This document shows positions 56,514-64,000 of a DNA stretch of 64,000 nt, piece by piece (the first letter of the stretch is position 1; each line of letters begins with the position of its first letter). Both the position numbers and the translations under genes were made by a program. The notes under the pieces are model-generated. The model did not search any database and had not been told where the DNA came from. It saw only the letters and a list, made by a program, of their open reading frames with translations. Source of the DNA: Streptococcus suis (GTDB taxonomy: Bacteria > Bacillota > Bacilli > Lactobacillales > Streptococcaceae). Location: NCBI GenBank assembly GCA_024583055.1, contig CP102145.1, forward strand, positions 1 through 64,000, in the 5' to 3' direction.

Positions 56514-57084
56514 AGCGGTCTCCTTTCGGCAATAATTGTTGAATAAAGTGAAGGCTGGCCTGCAGGAGCTTGTGGCCGATAAAAATGGTCGCCTTGATGC
56601 CCAAAATTCCCAGAGCTATTCCAATCAAGGATAGGCCGGTGACCAGGATGCCTGAGCTGATAGCAGTGGTAAAGAGTTCAAAGGCTGATAGAAAGCCGGA
56701 AATTCCTAGGCTAATCAGGGCCATGCAGATGCTGGCCATGGCTAGAACCAGGGCTAGGACGAGGAGGATGAGGCTCACAAAGAGAGCCAAGACCACCAGA
56801 CCCAGAATCAAGCCCATGGGAGCAGCCAAGATAGACAGGGTTACCAGAAGTAGACGGTTGCTGGTGCTAGGCTTTTCTCCACTGACTTCTTTATCATAGA
56901 GATTGGCTAAAATATCACTAGCAGCATGCTTGGGACTGCCCAATTCTGCGATGACCTGGTCTTCGTTCTCAGGTCCAGCCTCGTCAAAGTATTCATTAAA
57001 ATGTTCCATAGCATCATGGAAATCTTCTTGTGGCAGGCGTTTGAGATAGCCAGCCAATTGGTTCATATAGTCTGCGCGTGTCAT
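56500..57084 (-). CDS. DUF1700 membrane protein
   Basis: 194 residues from the chosen ATG. The N-terminal soluble region MTRADYMNQLAGYLKRLP and EYFDEAGPENEDQVIAELGSPKHAA is the DUF1700 signature, as in HAAS-type PadR-linked proteins. It is followed by four membrane helices. The second of two adjacent ATGs has better spacing (6 nt) from aaggag. It lies mid-operon. Confidence 0.83.
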   Translation of the reverse strand: MTRADYMNQLAGYLKRLPQEDFHDAMEHFNEYFDEAGPENEDQVIAELGSPKHAASDILANLYDKEVSGEKPSTSNRLLLVTLSILAAPMGLILGLVVLALFVSLILLVLALVLAMASICMALISLGISGFLSAFELFTTAISSGILVTGLSLIGIALGILGIKATIFIGHKLLQASLHFIQQLLPKGDRYETA

Positions 57085-57094
57085 CATTTTCTCC

Positions 57095-58162
57095 TTATTT
57101 GACAGTAATACTGGAATCGCTTGCGTCCAAAATCAGAGTAGGGGTGATGCCCTCCAGCAGGTATTCCAGGTGGAGCCAATCATCGTCACGTTCTAGGTGA
57201 GCAGCAATTTCCTGAGGCAAATGGAGCAGGCTATCGTCTGTTTCCGCTAGAAGATTGCTCTTTTGGGACATGCCCAAGGTGACCACAGAATCTTCGATTT
57301 CAAGGGCAAGTTCTCCCTGCCAGGTGGATTGGTTCATTGAAAGGTGACAATCCGCAATCTCCACATGCCCCTTGCCGAGGTTCAGACCTGTCAACATGAG
57401 GTTGCAATCTGCTGTCTGCCAGTCAAGGGTTGAACAAGTAGAATCCTTGCACGTAAGGTTGATGTCTTTTGCCTCCATGATCCAGTTTTGGGCAGTGATG
57501 TGCTTGAAGGAGAGATTGCTATCGCTGGTTTCTGTTACCGTTAAGCGGTCCACAGTCAGGTTGTTGATAACCAGATTGGCATCGGTCAAACGAACATCTG
57601 CTGTGTGCAGGGCAGGTTTCTGGGGAAGTTTGAGGACAGTTTTTTGTCTGCTGTCTGAGTAAGCCATCCCAAAGCCCTTTGGTATCTCCATAGAAGAAAG
57701 GAGGAGTGTGTCGCCATCCAGGCAGAAGGTAAAGGGCTGGTAGTTGCTATCAAGAGAGGCGGGGGAGAGGAGGCTGGCGGAGTCCTTGTCCCAGCTCTCA
57801 ATTATCAAGGTTTGGTCCTCCAGCTGGAGGTTAAGGCGTTGGAAGTTTGGCAAAGGGGTCTCCACAGTCTCAAAGTCGAGGGGCTTGGTGTCCTTGAAGC
57901 TGAAGTTCTTGAAAAAATTCTTCCAGTCCCAGGTCAAATCAACACGTGGTGGCTCCTGGTTCTCTATCAGGGCATCTTCAGGCAGGTTAGCTATGATTTC
58001 CTGAGCAGCAGAGATCGGATCGCCTAGCTCTGAGATAGTCGCCTGGTCATCATTTCGGTCGTCGAAGTATTCTTGGAAATAGTCCAGGGCCTCTTGTTTG
58101 GCGGTTGGATTGAGTTTGTTGAGTGCTTGTTCAAGCTGTTTTAAATAATCTACACGTGTCAT
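57095..58162 (-). CDS. DUF1700-DUF4097 fusion protein
   Basis: 355 residues. The N-terminal ~70 residues repeat the DUF1700 signature (YLKQLEQALNKLN, EYFDDRNDDQATISELGDPISAA). The rest is a DUF4097 beta-repeat (LVINNLTVDRLTVTETSDSNL, CSTLDWQTADCNLML). No membrane helix is apparent, unlike the downstream pair. It thus duplicates in one polypeptide what the next two genes encode separately. The start ATG overlaps the PadR stop (ATGA). Confidence 0.8.
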   Translation of the reverse strand: MTRVDYLKQLEQALNKLNPTAKQEALDYFQEYFDDRNDDQATISELGDPISAAQEIIANLPEDALIENQEPPRVDLTWDWKNFFKNFSFKDTKPLDFETVETPLPNFQRLNLQLEDQTLIIESWDKDSASLLSPASLDSNYQPFTFCLDGDTLLLSSMEIPKGFGMAYSDSRQKTVLKLPQKPALHTADVRLTDANLVINNLTVDRLTVTETSDSNLSFKHITAQNWIMEAKDINLTCKDSTCSTLDWQTADCNLMLTGLNLGKGHVEIADCHLSMNQSTWQGELALEIEDSVVTLGMSQKSNLLAETDDSLLHLPQEIAAHLERDDDWLHLEYLLEGITPTLILDASDSSITVK

Positions 58163-58476
58163 TTTCGTAGGCTCCCTTCTATAATTCCGTCGATATTGTC
58201 CTTGTAGGCTGTCCATTCTCCCTTGAGGAAGGGGATGTGGTTGCGGCCGGCAGGAGTAATGGTGTAGTATTTGCGTTTGCGTCCTTGAAATTCCTGGCTG
58301 TAAGTGATTACATAGCCGGCCTTTTCCAGTTTTTTCAGAATAGGATAGAGCGTGGACTCTTTTATATCGGCCACTATCTTGATGGTTTGACTGATTTCAT
58401 ATCCGTAGGAATCCTGCTTTTCCAGCATGGCCAAAATCAGAAATTCTATCAAGATAGAGGAAACGGGGTAGTACAT
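58159..58476 (-). CDS. PadR family transcriptional regulator
   Basis: 105 residues. The winged helix is SSILIEFLILAMLEKQDSYGYEIS, ESTLYPILKKLEKAGYVITYSQE and RKRKYYTITPAGR. It is a short PadR of the PF03551 type. First gene of a four-gene minus-strand operon with DUF1700/DUF4097 proteins, and probably its repressor. Such cassettes in Firmicutes respond to envelope-active compounds. Confidence 0.92.
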   Translation of the reverse strand: MYYPVSSILIEFLILAMLEKQDSYGYEISQTIKIVADIKESTLYPILKKLEKAGYVITYSQEFQGRKRKYYTITPAGRNHIPFLKGEWTAYKDNIDGIIEGSLRK

Positions 58477-58517
58477 GAAATCACCTCTTTATCTTTATGT
58501 AATTATTTTATATATAA

Positions 58518-58546
58518 ATTATATACCCATCATTTACTAAAATCAA
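58518..58546 (-). promoter_or_regulatory. padR operon promoter
   Basis: Minus strand: -35 TTGATT (58546-58541), 17-nt spacer, -10 TATAAT (58523-58518). A perfect inverted repeat, TATATAAA, TTA, TTTATATA, at 58552-58570 lies just upstream of the -35 and is a candidate PadR site. Confidence 0.72.
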
Positions 58547-58582
58547 GTAATTATATAAATTATTTATATATTTTTTTAAAAA

Positions 58583-58618
58583 AGTAAAAGCAACCCTTCC
58601 AGCTAGAAAAAGTTGCTT
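58583..58618 (-). terminator. Terminator of the DUF5684-like gene
   Basis: Minus strand AAGCAAC, loop, GTTGCTT, TT. Confidence 0.75.
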
Positions 58619-58627
58619 CATTTGATA

Positions 58628-59026
58628 TTAGTCGATAAAGAAAGTTTGTGGACCTTGGTAACGGCTTCCGTCATTGAAGGCGATGTAGACATTGAAAAGT
58701 GGTGTAAACAAGACATAGAAGATGGCTTGAATATCAGACAAACCAAATGCTTTACCATAGCAGTAAGTCAAATAAATGCCATAAAGTGGTCCAGCAAGTG
58801 GGATGAGTAGGAATAGGATAAACCAGCCCTTGTCTTCGCCGAATGTGATACATTGTTGGATATAAAGGTTGTAGAAAGGAATGAGGGATTTCCAACCAGC
58901 ATAGCCAGCTTTTTTAAAGAGGATGAAGTTGGAAATGGCAAGGAGGACATACCAAATGAGTGAAAAAATCATACTGGCTCCCCAAAGCCCAACTAAAATA
59001 CCTTGTGCAAATGTTTCTTCTGTCAT
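58628..59026 (-). CDS. DUF5684-like small membrane protein
   Basis: 132 residues with three or four membrane helices. The motif FKKAGYAGWKSLIPFYNLYIQ is the DUF5684 hallmark, followed by LLIPLAGPLYGIYLTYCYGKAFG and FNVYIAF. Function unknown. It is a single gene between the PadR operon and pepT. Confidence 0.8.
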   Translation of the reverse strand: MTEETFAQGILVGLWGASMIFSLIWYVLLAISNFILFKKAGYAGWKSLIPFYNLYIQQCITFGEDKGWFILFLLIPLAGPLYGIYLTYCYGKAFGLSDIQAIFYVLFTPLFNVYIAFNDGSRYQGPQTFFID

Positions 59027-59104
59027 AATAAAACTCTATTTCTTTTTGATGGTTCTATTATAACAGTGTTATTTAAATAATACAATAGTTATATCGAACA
59101 ATTT

Positions 59105-59140
59105 TCAAAAAGTAGATTTTTTCAGAAAACCTACTTTTCC
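59105..59140 (-). terminator. pepT terminator
   Basis: Minus strand AAAAGTAG, loop, CTACTTTT, T. Confidence 0.8.
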
Positions 59141-59143
59141 TTC

Positions 59144-60364
59144 TTATTTGTAAGCTACAATACCTAAAATCACATCAACAGCTTTTTCCATGGTTTGCAG
59201 GCTAACGAACTCGAAGCGGCCGTGCATGTTTTCACCACCTGCGAAGATATTTGGCGTTGGAATGCCCATGAAGGAAATCTTAGAGCCGTCTGTTCCTCCA
59301 CGAACTGGCTCAATCAGTGGCTTGATATCCAGATTTTCCATGACCTCTTTTGCGATGTTGATTGGGGTCATGTCTTTTTCGATGATTTTCTTCATGTTGT
59401 AGTACTGGTCATGCAGGTTGACGATAACGCGTGGCGTGTCAAACTTGGCATTCATTTTGTCTGCAATGTCCAGCATGAGCTGTTTGCGGGCTTGAAAATC
59501 TTCTTCCTCGAAGTCGCGGATGATATAGGTGGTAGAAGCAGTATCGACACTGCCTTCCATGTTCATCAAATGGAAGAAGCCTTCATAGCCTTCTGTTTTC
59601 TCAGGGCGGTCTGCTTCTGGAAGAGCATTGTGGAAGTCAATGGCTAGCTGGAAGGCGTTGATCATCTGGTCCTTGGCAGATCCTGGGTGGACATTGCGTC
59701 CAAGGAAGTCAATCTTGGCAGCAGCTGCTGAGAAAGTTTCGTACTGAAGTTCACCAAGCGGTCCACCGTCCATGGTGTAGGCAAAGTCCACATCAAAGTC
59801 TTCCACATCAAACTTGTCTGCACCGACACCAATTTCTTCATCTGGTCCAAAGCCGACCCGGATTTCACAGTGCTTGATGTCTGGATTGTTAACCAAAAAT
59901 TCAATGGCCGTCATGATTTCTGCAATTCCTGACTTGTCATCAGAGCCTAGCAAGGTCGTACCATCTGTCGTAATCAGGGTTTGACCGTGGTAGTTGGCCA
60001 GTTGTGGGAAATCTTTTGGATGGAGTTCATAGCCAGAAGTTCCAAGCGCAATCGGATTTCCGTCATAATTTTCAATGATTTGAGGATTGACCCCTTCAGC
60101 ATTGAAATCCGCCGTATCCATGTGGGCAATAAAGCCGATTTTACGGGTCAGGCTAGGATCGTTGGCAGGCAGTGTTCCCACTGCAAAGCCGTTCGGCAGG
60201 TAGTGGACATTCTGCAAGCCAATCCGTTTCATTTCAGGCAAGAGAATGTTTTGTGCGAACTCAACTTGGTTTTGGGTAGAAGGTGTGGTGGTCGAGTTTT
60301 CATCTGAGCGGGTATTTTCTTTGACATAGACTAAAAAGCGGTCTAAGAGTGTCGGGTATTTCAT
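59144..60364 (-). CDS. pepT: Tripeptide aminopeptidase (peptidase T)
   Basis: 406 residues, M20B zinc peptidase. Metal ligands are visible in [11 protein letters not shown] (His and Asp), [29 protein letters not shown] (catalytic and ligand Glu) and [19 protein letters not shown]. It removes the N-terminal residue of tripeptides in the cytoplasm. The Cof phosphatase gene ends 9 nt upstream, so the two are probably co-transcribed. Confidence 0.95.
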   Translation of the reverse strand: MKYPTLLDRFLVYVKENTRSDENSTTTPSTQNQVEFAQNILLPEMKRIGLQNVHYLPNGFAVGTLPANDPSLTRKIGFIAHMDTADFNAEGVNPQIIENYDGNPIALGTSGYELHPKDFPQLANYHGQTLITTDGTTLLGSDDKSGIAEIMTAIEFLVNNPDIKHCEIRVGFGPDEEIGVGADKFDVEDFDVDFAYTMDGGPLGELQYETFSAAAAKIDFLGRNVHPGSAKDQMINAFQLAIDFHNALPEADRPEKTEGYEGFFHLMNMEGSVDTASTTYIIRDFEEEDFQARKQLMLDIADKMNAKFDTPRVIVNLHDQYYNMKKIIEKDMTPINIAKEVMENLDIKPLIEPVRGGTDGSKISFMGIPTPNIFAGGENMHGRFEFVSLQTMEKAVDVILGIVAYK

Positions 60365-60373
60365 AGTATCTCC

Positions 60374-61189
60374 TTATTTGTTCAAAATATGTTTTTCAAT
60401 GGCCTTGGCCACACCGTTGTTTTCATTGCTGTCGGTGATATCTTGGGCAATGGCCTTGACTTGCTCATTCGCATTTCCCATGGCAATGCCCAGTCCTGCA
60501 AAGGCAATCATTTCCAAGTCATTATTGGCATCGCCAACAGCCATGATTTCCTCAGGCAATATTCCTAGACGGTCAGCCAATTTTTTCAGCCCAGAGGCCT
60601 TGCTGGCACCGTTTGGCAGGATTTCTAGCAGGTATTCTTGACTGCGAACGGTCGAATATTTCTGGCTGAGGACAGGATTGTGGGCATTTTCAAAAGCATC
60701 AATGGCCTCTTTTTCACCGACAAACATGGCTTCAAAGAAGCGGTGTTTGCCAGATTTTGCTTCTTCTAGGTTGATGGAAATAGGTGTCATCCCGACCAGG
60801 CTGGCATCATGAACAACGGTTTCATTTGCTTTTTGTGCAACGACAAAGAAATGGTCTTCGTCGAAGAGTGTGAGTTGAACCTCATCAGTATTTGTAAATG
60901 TGTCAAGGTAGTCCAAGTCTGTCTGAGTCAGCTCCTCCCAGTCGATCAGACTCCAATCCTTGGTCAAATGGGTCGAGCAACCGTTGTTGACGATGATGTA
61001 CTCGTCTTCTTGGTCAAAGCCCAGCTGTTCCACAAAAGGCTTGACACCGACCAGGGGACGACCTGTGCAGAGTACGACGGTCACACCAGCAGCAACGGCC
61101 TGGTGGATGGTATCAATCTGTGGCTGGGTCAATTCCTTCTTCTCATTAAGCAGGGTTCCGTCCATATCAAGGGCGATTAGTTTAATCAT
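60374..61189 (-). CDS. Cof-type HAD-IIB phosphatase
   Basis: 271 residues from the ATG 5 nt after cggagg; a GTG two codons earlier (MPM...) is less likely. Motif I is IALDMDGTLLN, motif II VVLCTGRPL, motif III has Lys in NGASKASGLKKL, and motif IV is MAVGDANNDLEMI. It dephosphorylates small sugar or cofactor phosphates. It leads the pepT operon. Confidence 0.92.
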   Translation of the reverse strand: MIKLIALDMDGTLLNEKKELTQPQIDTIHQAVAAGVTVVLCTGRPLVGVKPFVEQLGFDQEDEYIIVNNGCSTHLTKDWSLIDWEELTQTDLDYLDTFTNTDEVQLTLFDEDHFFVVAQKANETVVHDASLVGMTPISINLEEAKSGKHRFFEAMFVGEKEAIDAFENAHNPVLSQKYSTVRSQEYLLEILPNGASKASGLKKLADRLGILPEEIMAVGDANNDLEMIAFAGLGIAMGNANEQVKAIAQDITDSNENNGVAKAIEKHILNK

Positions 61190-61306
61190 AGGCACCTCCG
61201 TATAGTTCTGATATTAGTATAGCATAAATTGAAAAAAGTCGGAATCAATAGTGGAAGAATCCAAAAAATAATCAGGAAAAATTCCCTATTTTTGCTAGAA
61301 ATATTT

Positions 61307-61335
61307 TTGACAAATCTGTAACAAAAACTTAATGT
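61307..61335 (+). promoter_or_regulatory. Candidate promoter in the 330-bp gap before the surface protein
   Basis: -35 TTGACA (61307-61312), 17-nt spacer, TAATGT (61330-61335). Another -10-like TATAAT is at 61462-61467 without a matching -35. The rest of the AT-rich gap (61200-61527) shows no gene or other structure. Confidence 0.5.
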
Positions 61336-61527
61336 TTTGAAGAAATCCAAGCGGGTAAAGGACTTGATGAAGTTAGCTTAAAAAAGTAAATAAAAATAAT
61401 GGGAAACATACCTGTCGGAGCTTGCAAATGCTATCAAATAAGGTTAGAATAGAAAAGCGAGTATAATAATGACTCAACTGTAATATGTTTTTATATTAAA
61501 CTCATGCTAAGAAAGTAGGAGAAACGA

Positions 61528-64000
61528 ATGACGAAGAAGATTGCAAAAACAGCAGGTTTTGCTGCTGCAACAACATTGGCCGTCCTAGGACAACAAGCAG
61601 TAGAAGCTAGTGAAGTAGTCGTGCCGGCAGAGCCAGTAGCTGATCAGGTATTAACTACAGAAGCAACAGATGCAACAACCACTACCGATTCTACAAGTAG
61701 TGAAACAGCTTCACCAGTAACAGAGGAAGAGGTTATCGCTGCTGAAGACGTTTATAAGGCAGCTGAAGCTGAGCAAGTAGCCCAAGAAGAAGTTGTGGCA
61801 ACTGCAACTGCGGAAATGGACAGCACTCAGGCACAATTGGACCAGATTGATAGTGAGATTGCTGCAATTGACAGTGCTCAAACGATTATTGAGAATGCTC
61901 CTCAGATTATCGAGCAAACTGAATCAAAAATTGCTAGCGAGGAAGCAACGATTGCTCCTGCTGAAACAGCTATTGCAACCGCAGAATCACTTGTGGCGAC
62001 TGAGGCAACTGATTTGGCAACAGCTAAAGCTGGCGAAGTAGCAGCTAATCAAGTAGTGGCAGATGCTGAAACAGCTCTTGCTGATGTTAAAGCAGACTTA
62101 GCTGAAGTTGGTCTTGAAAGTGCTCAAACAGCAGTAGACAATCTCAAAACAACTGAAGCAAAGCAGATTCAGCAAGTTTCAAGCCTTGAGAACGCTGTCA
62201 AAGTAAATGAAACTGCTGTTACAAATGCTGAAAAGGCGCTGACTTCAGCACAAACAACTGCTAAGCAAGACTTAGATAAAGAAATCAGTCAAGTCAATGC
62301 AAAATTGTCAGCTAAGAAGACGGAGTTGGCAAATACACCAGCAACAACTACGACGACAACAAATACGGTTAAATCTGTAGTTGGTAGCAATAAGATTACC
62401 TTGCCAAGCTCTTACATCAACACAGCCTACCCTGCTCTTAAACAAATTGAGAATGCTGGTTATACAGGCTCTACAGCTTTCACTAGTGTTGCAAATCAAA
62501 ATAAATCAAAAATTGTAGTTGCCAGTCAACAAGGAACTTATGGTATTCAATGGGGCGGAAGCGGTGTGAACACCTACCAATCAATTGCAGCAGATAAAAC
62601 TCGTACAATTGACCCTGCTAACCTTACCAAGGAAGTTCAAAATGAGATTGCACAGTTTACAGCAGAGATATTGAATGGGGTTCGTACACAACTGGGTTTA
62701 GCATCAGTTGCTGTGACAAGTTCAGCCCAAGATTTTGCTAAGCGTGTTGCAAGTGCTTACAATAGCAAAGGTTTAAGTACACTTAACCATGATTTCATAG
62801 CTATTGGTTCCGCAGCAACAGCAAGTGGTCTTAAATCTTCCGATAATCGTGGCTACGAGTCCTTGGGGGACTTTGGACATGCTACAACAGTCGATCAGTT
62901 AAAAGGGCTCTTCTACAACTCATTGGTTTATATGCTCTTTAACGATGAAGGTTCTAACTTCGGTCATACGATTTCGCTCCTGCAAAATTCAGGCAATGAT
63001 ACTTATTATCTTGGTGCCACATCTCGAGTAGCCTCAAGTCAATTCCGCAGTACCAAGGCTACGCAGACTCAAATTTACATGATTCCTTCGTCGAATATTG
63101 TAAGTTCAAACTTTAGTCAGACGCCAATTACAGGTACTACTAGCACAACAGTTGACAACACAAATGCGATTAACAAGCTCAAGGAAGAAATTAAAACTCT
63201 CGAGACAAAATTGTCTAACTTGAAAAGTACTAACTTGGCATCTGCACCTATTGTTGTTGCAGCAAATCAAACACTTCGTACGGCTAAAAATCGTTTGCAA
63301 ACAACTAAGGATAACTTGGCAACAGCGAAGGCTACACTTGAACAGACTCAGTATCAGTTGACAGTTGCTCAGAAGAATTTAGCTTCGCTTACTGCACAGA
63401 ACCAACAACTCCTAACGAAACAAGGACAAGCTCAAACAGCACTTGCTAAAGCGCTTGTGGCTCAAAAAGCAGAGGTGGCAAAAGTTGCTCAAGCTCAAGA
63501 AGACTATGACAAGGCAGTAGAAGCTGAAACGGCTGCCAAAGACAAATTAGTCAAAATTCATGCTAGAATTGCTGGCTTGAAAGAGAAAATTACTGAGACA
63601 GAGAAATTGGTTGCAAATGCAACAACCTTGATTGCAGATAAAGAGCGACTAGAGACACAGAAATCTATTTTGGCTGGTCTCTTGTTGAAGCAAAAAGCAG
63701 ACTTGGTTGAACAATATGATATTCTTAAGGATAAAACTGCTCTGACTGTTGAAGCAAAAGAAGAGTATCTTCGCCTGCTCAACTTGTACCGCTTGGCAAC
63801 TGGGAACAATATCTTCCAGCTTCCTGATGGAACAATTGTTGCTGTACCAGCGGTAGCTCCTACAGCTGACGCATTGCCAGAAGGTGAACTTCCTATTCTT
63901 ACTACTCTAGTATCTCCTACAAATCTAGGAAACACACCAACGGAAGGCTCAAATATTCCTCAAGATTCAGGAGTTGCAGCTGCTGGTGGTGCCGGTGCTG
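61528..64000 (+). CDS. SEC10/PgrA-type surface protein with CAP-like domain (runs off the window)
   Basis: At least 824 residues, open to the end of the window. A signal peptide (MTKKIAKTAGFAAATTLAVL, cleavage near VEAS) is followed by a Thr/Ser/Ala-rich stretch. A long Ala/Glu coiled coil lies at residues ~65-275. A CAP (SCP-like) region at ~330-520 includes FAKRVASAYNSKGLSTLNHD, RGYESLGDFGH and LYMLF-like helices. A second coiled coil spans ~545-760, and a Pro/Gly-rich linker near 800 precedes the edge. This layout matches the SEC10/PgrA surface-exclusion family; a sortase LPXTG anchor is expected beyond the edge. aaagtaggagaaacg precedes the ATG. Confidence 0.82.
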   Translation, partial: MTKKIAKTAGFAAATTLAVLGQQAVEASEVVVPAEPVADQVLTTEATDATTTTDSTSSETASPVTEEEVIAAEDVYKAAEAEQVAQEEVVATATAEMDSTQAQLDQIDSEIAAIDSAQTIIENAPQIIEQTESKIASEEATIAPAETAIATAESLVATEATDLATAKAGEVAANQVVADAETALADVKADLAEVGLESAQTAVDNLKTTEAKQIQQVSSLENAVKVNETAVTNAEKALTSAQTTAKQDLDKEISQVNAKLSAKKTELANTPATTTTTTNTVKSVVGSNKITLPSSYINTAYPALKQIENAGYTGSTAFTSVANQNKSKIVVASQQGTYGIQWGGSGVNTYQSIAADKTRTIDPANLTKEVQNEIAQFTAEILNGVRTQLGLASVAVTSSAQDFAKRVASAYNSKGLSTLNHDFIAIGSAATASGLKSSDNRGYESLGDFGHATTVDQLKGLFYNSLVYMLFNDEGSNFGHTISLLQNSGNDTYYLGATSRVASSQFRSTKATQTQIYMIPSSNIVSSNFSQTPITGTTSTTVDNTNAINKLKEEIKTLETKLSNLKSTNLASAPIVVAANQTLRTAKNRLQTTKDNLATAKATLEQTQYQLTVAQKNLASLTAQNQQLLTKQGQAQTALAKALVAQKAEVAKVAQAQEDYDKAVEAETAAKDKLVKIHARIAGLKEKITETEKLVANATTLIADKERLETQKSILAGLLLKQKADLVEQYDILKDKTALTVEAKEEYLRLLNLYRLATGNNIFQLPDGTIVAVPAVAPTADALPEGELPILTTLVSPTNLGNTPTEGSNIPQDSGVAAAGGAGA

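Overview
The window looks like a low-GC Streptococcus chromosome, most likely Streptococcus suis or a close relative. The clues are rpsU, dnaG-rpoD, pfkA-pyk, glmS, a tmRNA encoding the tag AKNTNTYALAA, an agmatine/carboxyspermidine polyamine operon, YSIRK-like and SEC10/PgrA-type surface proteins, and a conjugative element of the ICESa2603/Tn1549 style. The species call is inference from gene content and was not checked by any search.

Region 1 (1 to about 19010) is the right part of an integrative and conjugative element (ICE). It carries a RepA-like initiator, a tiny membrane peptide, a cytosine-5 DNA methyltransferase, a Spx-like protein with no redox cysteines, an HTH protein, a CPBP protease-like protein, a PcfB-like protein, the VirD4 coupling ATPase, a Maff2 pilin-like protein, VirB6-like and PrgI-like membrane proteins, VirB4 and a large CHAP/lysozyme cell-wall hydrolase. 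An AbiEi/AbiEii toxin-antitoxin pair and a truncated antigen I/II adhesin follow. A 2.8 kb group II intron sits exactly in the Walker B codons of virD4. virB4 has a one-base frameshift, and the adhesin is cut off abruptly. No relaxase or integrase is visible, so the element appears decayed on this side. Its right edge interrupts a NUDIX hydrolase gene.

Region 2 (19.3 to 26.8 kb) is core: a HAD-IIA phosphatase, a DUF1461 membrane protein, rpsU, galE, mscL, dnaG, rpoD and a MIP18/SufT-like gene. Between rpoD and the SufT-like gene lies about 750 bp of non-coding DNA built from related hairpins whose stems vary while the A-rich loop is conserved.

Region 3 (26.8 to 34 kb) starts with an unassigned 360-nt transcribed leader or small RNA ending in a terminator. 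A six-gene polyamine operon follows: arginine decarboxylase, spermidine synthase, carboxyspermidine dehydrogenase, carboxynorspermidine decarboxylase, agmatine deiminase and N-carbamoylputrescine amidase. Together these can turn arginine into agmatine, putrescine and spermidine.

Region 4 (34 to 64 kb) has a decaying ABC exporter with two in-frame TAG codons, a TVP38-like protein, ssrA, tRNA-Ser(GGA), a GntR-ABC operon, dnaE, pfkA-pyk, a DAO oxidoreductase whose mRNA may be leaderless, a GDSL hydrolase and a signal peptidase I homologue that has lost both catalytic residues. Next come glmS, a polar amino-acid ABC importer, a cation efflux protein, a split ThrE exporter, a MarR-DUF1304 pair, a PadR-DUF1700/DUF4097 envelope operon, a DUF5684-like membrane protein, pepT, a Cof phosphatase and a SEC10/PgrA-CAP surface protein that runs off the end.
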